From: Trabulsiella odontotermitis
GTDB taxonomy: Bacteria; Pseudomonadota; Gammaproteobacteria; Enterobacterales; Enterobacteriaceae
Direction of reading: 5' to 3'
Assembly: GCF_030053895.1 (NCBI RefSeq)
Contig: NZ_CP125781.1
Location: 62,001 to 126,000 of the forward strand
Length of the DNA: 64,000 bases
The notes beneath the pieces were generated by a model. The model was not told where the DNA came from. It saw only the letters and a program-made list of their open reading frames with translations, and made no database searches. Of the stretch, positions 58,785 through 64,000 are shown in pieces. A program made the translations under genes and the position numbers. Position 1 is the stretch's first letter. Each line of letters starts with the position of its first letter.

Positions 58785-58812
58785 GTGCTCCTCCCTGGCA
58801 GGGGATGAGCAC
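58785..58812. promoter_or_regulatory. Paired MalT-box-like palindrome upstream of malS
   Basis: Two facing copies of a GGGGA(T/G)GAG-like sequence: plus strand GGGGATGAGC (58801-58810) and minus strand AGGGAGGAGC (from 58798 to 58789). The whole unit GTGCTC...GAGCAC is nearly symmetric. It starts 52 bp before the malS ATG. Confidence 0.5.
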
Positions 58813-58955
58813 AAAGGGTGAGAAAATAGTGTTTCAGACCAGGACTATTTCTTTGGGTGCCTTCGAAGGCTATTTTTGATATGATTTGTGGTTCAACTCT
58901 CAAATTTGGGAAAAATACAAGGTGTTGGAATGATTAAATCCGACCAGGAGACCTA

Positions 58956-59780
58956 ATGATATCGACTCCCATTCGACGATATGGGGCAACGATACTCATG
59001 TTACTCACCTTTGCGATTTCAGGTGAGGTGCTGGCAAAGACACACACAGCAACAGCGAGTCAAAAAGCCCCGGCAGTAAAGGCAAGTATTAATAAGGTTA
59101 GCAGTAAAAAAGAGTATTCTCGCAATAGTGAAATAAGCGGTTCACTTCCTGACTTGCGAAAATACCCTTCCGGAACACCAAGGAAAAAAGCGTTTCTCCG
59201 GACAGTGATGCCTTATATTACCAGCCAGAATGCTGCTATTACCGCCGACCGTAACTGGTTGGTGTCCAAACAGTATGCGGGCCGTTGGTCACCGAGCGAA
59301 CGCGCGCGTCTGCAGGACATTACTAAACGCTACAAAATCAACTGGTCCGGGAATACCCGTAAAATTCCCTGGAATACGTTGCTTGAACGCGTGGACATCA
59401 TCCCGGTCAGCATGGTCGCCACGATGGCGGCGGCAGAAAGCGGCTGGGGAACATCGAAACTTGCGCGCGCCAACAACAATCTGTTTGGCATGAAGTGTGG
59501 AAGCGGTAAATGTAACAATGGCCCAGGCAAGGTGAAGGGGTATTCCCGCTTTGGTTCCGTGAAAGAGTCTGTACAGGCTTACGTCGCGAATCTGAATACA
59601 CACCCGGCCTACTCGTCCTTCCGTAAATCGCGTGCGCAACTGCGTAAAAACGATCAGGAAGTGACGGCCACGGCGATGATCCACAAGCTGAAAGGGTATT
59701 CGACCCGAGGGTCGAGCTACAACAACTACCTTTTCGCGATGTACCAGGATAATCAGCGCCTGATTGCCGCGCATATGTAA
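58956..59780 (+). CDS. bax: Bax, exported glucosaminidase-family protein
   Basis: A 274-residue protein with a signal peptide ('ATILMLLTFAISGEVLA'), a Ser/Lys-rich linker, then a GH73-like N-acetylglucosaminidase domain (about residues 125-270). The catalytic Glu would be in 'MAAAESGWGTSKLARANNNLFGMKC' near residue 158. It probably acts on peptidoglycan in the periplasm; its physiological role is unclear. It ends 34 bp before the xylR stop with a shared terminator. Confidence 0.9.
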   Translation: MISTPIRRYGATILMLLTFAISGEVLAKTHTATASQKAPAVKASINKVSSKKEYSRNSEISGSLPDLRKYPSGTPRKKAFLRTVMPYITSQNAAITADRNWLVSKQYAGRWSPSERARLQDITKRYKINWSGNTRKIPWNTLLERVDIIPVSMVATMAAAESGWGTSKLARANNNLFGMKCGSGKCNNGPGKVKGYSRFGSVKESVQAYVANLNTHPAYSSFRKSRAQLRKNDQEVTATAMIHKLKGYSTRGSSYNNYLFAMYQDNQRLIAAHM

Positions 59781-59784
59781 TGCG

Positions 59785-59814
59785 AAACGCCTTCCAGCCG
59801 GAAGGCGTTTTTTG
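59785..59814. terminator. Bidirectional terminator between bax and xylR
   Basis: An 11-bp stem (59785-59795 with 59800-59810, AAACGCCTTCC/GGAAGGCGTTT) with an AGCC loop. A T run to 59814 serves bax. The minus-strand side has a shorter T run for xylR. Confidence 0.9.
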
Positions 59815-60993
59815 TTAAACCATCACTTCACTGTATCGGTCCCGATACTCTTTCGGCGTTGTGTCGTACTCTTTTTTGAATACCGAATAGAAATACTGCA
59901 ACGACGGATAGCCACACATTTGCGAAATTTCGTTAATCGGCAGCGAGGTTGAGATCAGCAGGCTGCGGGCTTTTTCCAGCTTTTCGCTGTGGATCACCGC
60001 ATGGATGGTCTCTCCCACTTCCTCTTTAAAGCGCTTCTCAAGGTTGGAGCGGGAAATGCCGACCGAATCCAGCACCTGCTCGACTTTAATGCCTTTACAG
60101 GCGTTGTTGCGGATGTAATGCATCGCCTGAATGACCGCCGGATCGTTAAGCGAGCGGTAATCCGTTGAACGGCGCTCCACTACCCGCATCGGGGGGATCA
60201 GTAAACGCTGTAACGGCAGTGATTCGTTTTCCAGCAGGCGGTGCAGCAGTTTCGCCGCCTGATAGCCCATTTGCCTCGTCCCCTGCGCCACCGACGAGAG
60301 CGCCACGCGTGACAGATAACGCGTCAGCTCTTCGTTATCAATACCGATGACGCACAGCTTTTCCGGCACCGGAATATGCAGATGCTCGCAAGCCTGCAGA
60401 ATATGCCTGGCGCGTGCATCCGTCACGGCGATAATCCCCGTCTGTGGCGGTAGTGTTTGCAGCCAGTCGGCGAGCCGGTTTTGCGCGTGCTGCCAGTTTT
60501 CCGGCGCGGTTTCCAGCCCCTGGTAAATTACGCCGCGGTATTTCTCTTTCGCGACCAACTGGCTGAACGCATATTCACGCTCCCGCGCCCAGCCTTTGCG
60601 ACTTGAGGCGGGCAGGCCATAAAAGGCGAAACGATGAACGCCTTTCTCTTTCAGATGCAAAAAGGCGCTCTCCACCAGCGCGTAGTTATCGGTAGCGATG
60701 TAATGTACCGCAGGATAGTGTTCAGGAAGGTGATAGGAGCCGCCCACGCCAACGATCGGCACGTTGACATCCGCCAGCAGGCGTTCGATTTCGACATCGT
60801 CATAATCGGCAATCACGCCGTCGCCCAGCCACTCTTTGATATTTTCAATGCGGGTGCGAAAGTCCTCTTCGATAAAAATATCCCACTCAGATTGCGACGC
60901 CTGCAAATATTCTCCCACACCCTCAACGACCTGCCGGTCATAGGCTTTGTTGGCATTGAATAACAGCGTGATGCGGTGGCGCTTTTCAAACAT
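59815..60993 (-). CDS. xylR: Xylose operon activator XylR
   Basis: A 392-residue regulator with an N-terminal LacI/GalR-like periplasmic-binding fold that binds xylose (residues ~5-270, 'ITLLFNANKAYDRQVVEGVGEYL') and a C-terminal AraC-type double HTH ('KVEQVLDSVGISRSNLEKRFKEEVG' and 'PINEISQMCGYPSLQYFYSVFKKEY'). ATG 60993 gives the E. coli length. It activates xylFGH and xylAB and lies 62 bp downstream of xylH. Confidence 0.97.
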   Translation of the reverse strand: MFEKRHRITLLFNANKAYDRQVVEGVGEYLQASQSEWDIFIEEDFRTRIENIKEWLGDGVIADYDDVEIERLLADVNVPIVGVGGSYHLPEHYPAVHYIATDNYALVESAFLHLKEKGVHRFAFYGLPASSRKGWAREREYAFSQLVAKEKYRGVIYQGLETAPENWQHAQNRLADWLQTLPPQTGIIAVTDARARHILQACEHLHIPVPEKLCVIGIDNEELTRYLSRVALSSVAQGTRQMGYQAAKLLHRLLENESLPLQRLLIPPMRVVERRSTDYRSLNDPAVIQAMHYIRNNACKGIKVEQVLDSVGISRSNLEKRFKEEVGETIHAVIHSEKLEKARSLLISTSLPINEISQMCGYPSLQYFYSVFKKEYDTTPKEYRDRYSEVMV

Positions 60994-61055
60994 GGTTCGG
61001 GTTCCCGGCTGAATCATCGCAAAGCCAGCACCGACGGGCGGGTGCTGGCGTTATT

Positions 61056-62237
61056 TCAGGCGCGACGTTTAGTGGCAGAATCCATCCAGACTGCCAGTAA
61101 CAGGATGGCGCCCTTAACGATATACTGCCAGAACGTCGGGACGTCCATCATACTCATTCCGTTATCCAGCGCAGACATAATAAATGCGCCCATTACCGCC
61201 CCTGCGACGCTGCCGACGCCCCCGGCGAGACTGGTGCCACCGATGACACAGGCGGCGATGGCATCGAGTTCGGCAATGTTCCCCGCGGAAGGGGAGCCCG
61301 CGCCTAAACGGGAGCTAAGGATAAGCCCGGCAATCGCCACCATTAAGCCGTTAATGGCGAACACCGCAAGTTTGGTGCGTTCAACGTTAATGCCCGATAA
61401 GCGCGCGGCTTCCAGGTTGCCGCCGATGGCATAAATTCGCCGTCCGAATGCCGTGCGCGTCGCCATAAACATGCCTGCCAGCAGCAATGCGGCAAGAATT
61501 AACACGGGAGTCGGCACGCCGCGATAATCGTTCAGTAACCAGATAGCGCCCAGCACAATGACCGCTGTCAGCGCCTGGCGCCCTACGGTACTGGCAGATG
61601 CCGGCGTGCTTAACCCCAGCGTCTGACGGCGCATGCGGCCACGCCATTGCCAGGCGATAAACACCGCCATTCCCAGTACGCCGATGATAAAGCCCACGCT
61701 ATCCGGCAGATAACTCTGGCCGATTTGCGACATGGCGGCGCTGGTGGGCGACACAGTCGTCCCGTTGGTGATACCGATGAGTATGCCGCGAAACGCCAGC
61801 ATCCCGGCGAGGGTAACAATAAACGACGGTACTTTACGGTAGGCCACCCACCAGCCATTCCAGACGCCGAACACCAGCCCCAGCACCAGCGTCACCAGCA
61901 CGGTGAGTGGCAGCGGCCAGCCCAGCCAGACGTCAAAAATCGCGGCGACGCCCCCCAAAAGCCCCATCATTGAACCCACGGAAAGGTCGATTTCAGCGGA
62001 AATGATCACGAATACCATCCCGACCGCCAGAATGCCGGTGATAGCGGTCTGACGCAGCAGGTTGGAGACGTTACGCGCGCTGAGATAGGCCCCGTCCGTC
62101 GTCCAGGTAAAAAACAGCATGATGACGATAATCGCCGCGATCATGACAAAGACCTGCAGATTGAGCGATTTCAGCCCGGGAAATGCCGCCGGGGTGGGCG
62201 GGGTGAGTTTCATCTCAGAGGGGTTGTTCTTCGACAT
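61056..62237 (-). CDS. xylH: D-xylose ABC transporter permease XylH
   Basis: A 393-residue inner-membrane permease with ~10 membrane segments of the BPD_transp_2 (ribose/xylose) family. 'VFVIISAEIDLSVGSMMGLLGGV' near residue 78 and 'RTAFGRRIYAIGGNLEAARLSGINV' near 263 (contact with the ATPase) are typical. It overlaps the end of xylG by 23 bp, implying coupled translation. Confidence 0.97.
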   Translation of the reverse strand: MSKNNPSEMKLTPPTPAAFPGLKSLNLQVFVMIAAIIVIMLFFTWTTDGAYLSARNVSNLLRQTAITGILAVGMVFVIISAEIDLSVGSMMGLLGGVAAIFDVWLGWPLPLTVLVTLVLGLVFGVWNGWWVAYRKVPSFIVTLAGMLAFRGILIGITNGTTVSPTSAAMSQIGQSYLPDSVGFIIGVLGMAVFIAWQWRGRMRRQTLGLSTPASASTVGRQALTAVIVLGAIWLLNDYRGVPTPVLILAALLLAGMFMATRTAFGRRIYAIGGNLEAARLSGINVERTKLAVFAINGLMVAIAGLILSSRLGAGSPSAGNIAELDAIAACVIGGTSLAGGVGSVAGAVMGAFIMSALDNGMSMMDVPTFWQYIVKGAILLLAVWMDSATKRRA

Positions 62238-63756
62238 GACGTTCGCTCCTCAGTGCGGCTTCCATGACCTGTTCCTGCGTCAGGTCATGGTTGATTAAGT
62301 TGGCTTTTAGCTTCCCTTCATGCATCACCAGTACGCGATCGCTGAGCCCAAGAACTTCCGGCAGTTCAGAGGAGATGACGATCACGGCGATGCCCTGTTT
62401 CACCAGTTGATTGATAAGCTTGTAAATTTCGTATTTGGCGCCGATGTCGATCCCGCGAGTGGGCTCGTCGAGGATTAAAATCCGCGGGTTGAGCAACAGA
62501 CAGCGCGCGAGGATCGCTTTTTGCTGATTCCCGCCGCTCAGACGACCAATCGCCAGTTCAGGCGTGGCGGTTTTGACTTTCAGGCGCTGAATGGATTGCA
62601 AAATGCAGTGCTGTTCTGCGGCGTCGTCCAGGCTGCTTAACGGCCCGGTGAAATCGTCCAGCGCGGCGAGGGTGATATTTTTCCCCACTGCCATTACCGG
62701 CACGATGCCGTCTTTTTTTCTGTCTTCCGGTACCATCGCGATGCCACAGGCAATGGCCTGCTGGCAGTTATTGATGTGCACGGGCTGACCGTCAATGTAG
62801 ATTTTCCCTTCCCAGCGCCCGGGCCAGACGCCAAAAAGACACTGTACCGCTTCGGTACGCCCGGCACCGACCAGCCCGGCAACACCGAGGATTTCACCGC
62901 GACGCAGCGAGAAGGAGACGTCGTTAACGCGCTTGATATGGCGGTTAACCGGATGCCAGGCCGTCAGGTGCTCGACGCGTAAAATTTCGTCACCGCACTC
63001 GTGGGGCTCGTTGGGGTAGAGCGCCGTCAGTTCACGTCCGACCATCATGGTAATGATGTCGCCCTCGCTCATACCGCTGGCGTCGCGCGTGCCGATATGC
63101 TGGCCGTCGCGGATCACACAGATGGTGTCGGAGATGGCTTTCACCTCGTTCAGCTTGTGCGAGATGTAAATGCAGGCGATATCGTGATTTTGCAGATCGC
63201 GGATGATATTGAGCAGCACCGCGGTTTCTTGTTCCGTCAGCGAGGCTGTAGGTTCATCGAGAATTAACAGGCGAACCTGCTTGTTGAGCGCTTTGGCGAT
63301 CTCCACCAGTTGCTGCTGGCCGAGGCCCAAATCGCCGACGCGGGTATCCGGGGAAATCGATAAACTCACCTGCGCGAGCAGTTTTTCACAGCGCAGGGTC
63401 ATGGTGTCGTAATCCAGCACGCCATAACGGCTCATTTCGGTGCCGAGAAAAATGTTTTCCAGCACTGTCAGATGCTTAACCAGCGCCAGCTCCTGGTGAA
63501 TAATGGCGATGCCTTTGCGCTCAGTGTCGCGAATATGGCTGGCTTGCAAGGGCTCGCCCGCGAAGATAATTTCGCCTTCAAAGCTCCCGTGGGGATAAAT
63601 ACCGCACAACACCTTCATCAGCGTGGATTTGCCAGAACCGTTTTCACCACACAACGAAACGATTTCCCCGGCGTTAAGCCGCAGGCTGACATTATCTATC
63701 GCCTTCACCGCGCCAAAGGCCTTGGTGATATTTTTCATCTCGAGTAAATAAGGCAT
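62215..63756 (-). CDS. xylG: D-xylose ABC transporter ATP-binding protein XylG
   Basis: A 513-residue double ATPase. The first half has Walker A 'GENGSGKST', a signature region 'LGLGQQQLVEIAKAL' and Walker B 'LLILDEPTAS'. The second half has a degenerate Walker A 'GLVGAGRTE', signature 'LSGGNQQKAILAR' and 'ILILDEPTRG', the usual pattern for sugar importers of this class. ATG 63756 (MPYLLEMKNI) is the family start. Confidence 0.98.
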   Translation of the reverse strand: MPYLLEMKNITKAFGAVKAIDNVSLRLNAGEIVSLCGENGSGKSTLMKVLCGIYPHGSFEGEIIFAGEPLQASHIRDTERKGIAIIHQELALVKHLTVLENIFLGTEMSRYGVLDYDTMTLRCEKLLAQVSLSISPDTRVGDLGLGQQQLVEIAKALNKQVRLLILDEPTASLTEQETAVLLNIIRDLQNHDIACIYISHKLNEVKAISDTICVIRDGQHIGTRDASGMSEGDIITMMVGRELTALYPNEPHECGDEILRVEHLTAWHPVNRHIKRVNDVSFSLRRGEILGVAGLVGAGRTEAVQCLFGVWPGRWEGKIYIDGQPVHINNCQQAIACGIAMVPEDRKKDGIVPVMAVGKNITLAALDDFTGPLSSLDDAAEQHCILQSIQRLKVKTATPELAIGRLSGGNQQKAILARCLLLNPRILILDEPTRGIDIGAKYEIYKLINQLVKQGIAVIVISSELPEVLGLSDRVLVMHEGKLKANLINHDLTQEQVMEAALRSERHVEEQPL

Positions 63757-63801
63757 ATACAACTCCTTCAGGCGGTCTGTTTTCGATGCCCCGAGAGAGA
63801 A

Positions 63802-63821
63802 ATGCCCCGGAACCGGGGCAT
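63802..63821 (-). repeat. Hairpin between xylF and xylG
   Basis: ATGCCCCGG (63802-63810) and CCGGGGCAT (63813-63821) lie 8 bp after the xylF stop on the minus strand. A stable stem here would protect the abundant xylF message and lower xylG expression, as for other binding-protein genes. Confidence 0.65.
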
Positions 63822-63828
63822 CAGAGAC

Positions 63829-64000
63829 TTATAGATCGCTCTTTTTATGGAAACCGTCTTTCACAACGGTTTGATCGATGTTGTCCTTATTCACTTCGAT
63901 AGGTGTCAACAGGCGGGAAGGGACATCTTTCAGCCCGTTATTAAGCGTGGAGTCTGATTTCGGCGTCTGCCCGTTACCCAGCTCAACGGCGATTTCTGCC
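63829..64000 (-). CDS. xylF: D-xylose-binding periplasmic protein XylF, C-terminal end only
   Basis: The last 56 codons are visible, ending ...DVPSRLLTPIEVNKDNID...KDGFHKKSDL. They match the C-terminus of XylF, the periplasmic xylose receptor for XylGH. The start and most of the gene lie beyond the right edge. Confidence 0.93.
   Translation of the reverse strand, partial: AEIAVELGNGQTPKSDSTLNNGLKDVPSRLLTPIEVNKDNIDQTVVKDGFHKKSDL

Noticed and set aside
1..64000. CRISPR arrays, tRNA or rRNA genes, insertion sequences, prophage genes
   Set aside because: No regularly spaced repeats, transposase-like proteins, or tRNA-like cloverleaf sequences were recognised by eye; small tRNAs cannot be fully excluded without a dedicated scan.

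Overview
The window is a stretch of enterobacterial chromosome. Gene order from the left edge to selB follows the well-known Escherichia/Salmonella/Klebsiella backbone: ligB, yicG, yicC, rph, pyrE, slmA, dut, coaBC, radC, rpmB, rpmG, mutM, coaD, the waa (LPS core) cluster, kbl-tdh, yibQ, envC, gpmI, yibN, grxC, secB, gpsA, cysE, trmL, lld, mtl, yibF and selAB. Protein sequences are close to E. coli, but the LPS core genes (waaE, wabH, wabG, wabN) are of the Klebsiella type. The genus is therefore probably Enterobacter, Lelliottia, Leclercia, Klebsiella or a close relative rather than E. coli. This is inference from remembered families; no search was run.

Layout. (1) 1-9.2 kb holds housekeeping genes for DNA repair, pyrimidine and CoA synthesis and ribosomal proteins, with a clear rph-pyrE attenuator and a strong rpmB promoter. 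(2) 9.2-23.2 kb is the LPS core locus. It has one block waaQ-wabG-wabH-wabO-waaA-waaE and a second block hldD-waaF-waaC-GT9-GT9-waaL, both on the minus strand. A plus-strand deacetylase, wabN, lies between them. The waaL end is AT-rich, as expected for the variable part of a core locus. (3) 23.3-27.9 kb carries kbl-tdh and two divergent glycosyltransferases of unknown acceptor; the second has a convincing Pho box. (4) 27.9-48.0 kb is conserved backbone: cell division (envC), glycolysis (gpmI), redox, secretion and cysteine genes, the lactate operon, the mannitol operon with a phased CRP-site array, and selenocysteine incorporation.

(5) 48.0-54.7 kb is an accessory segment not found in E. coli K-12. 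It holds a stand-alone PD-(D/E)XK restriction-like nuclease, a GH127 beta-L-arabinofuranosidase with a GPH-type sugar carrier and a divergent AraC-type regulator, and a small orphan winged-helix protein. (6) 54.8-64.0 kb returns to backbone: ysaA, avtA, malS, bax, xylR and the xylose ABC transporter xylHG with the end of xylF.

I found no tRNA, rRNA, insertion sequence, prophage or CRISPR array. No wholly new multi-gene system stands out. The best candidates for new biology are the solitary nuclease, the Pho-box glycosyltransferase, the two unassigned GT9 core enzymes, and the orphan winged-helix gene.
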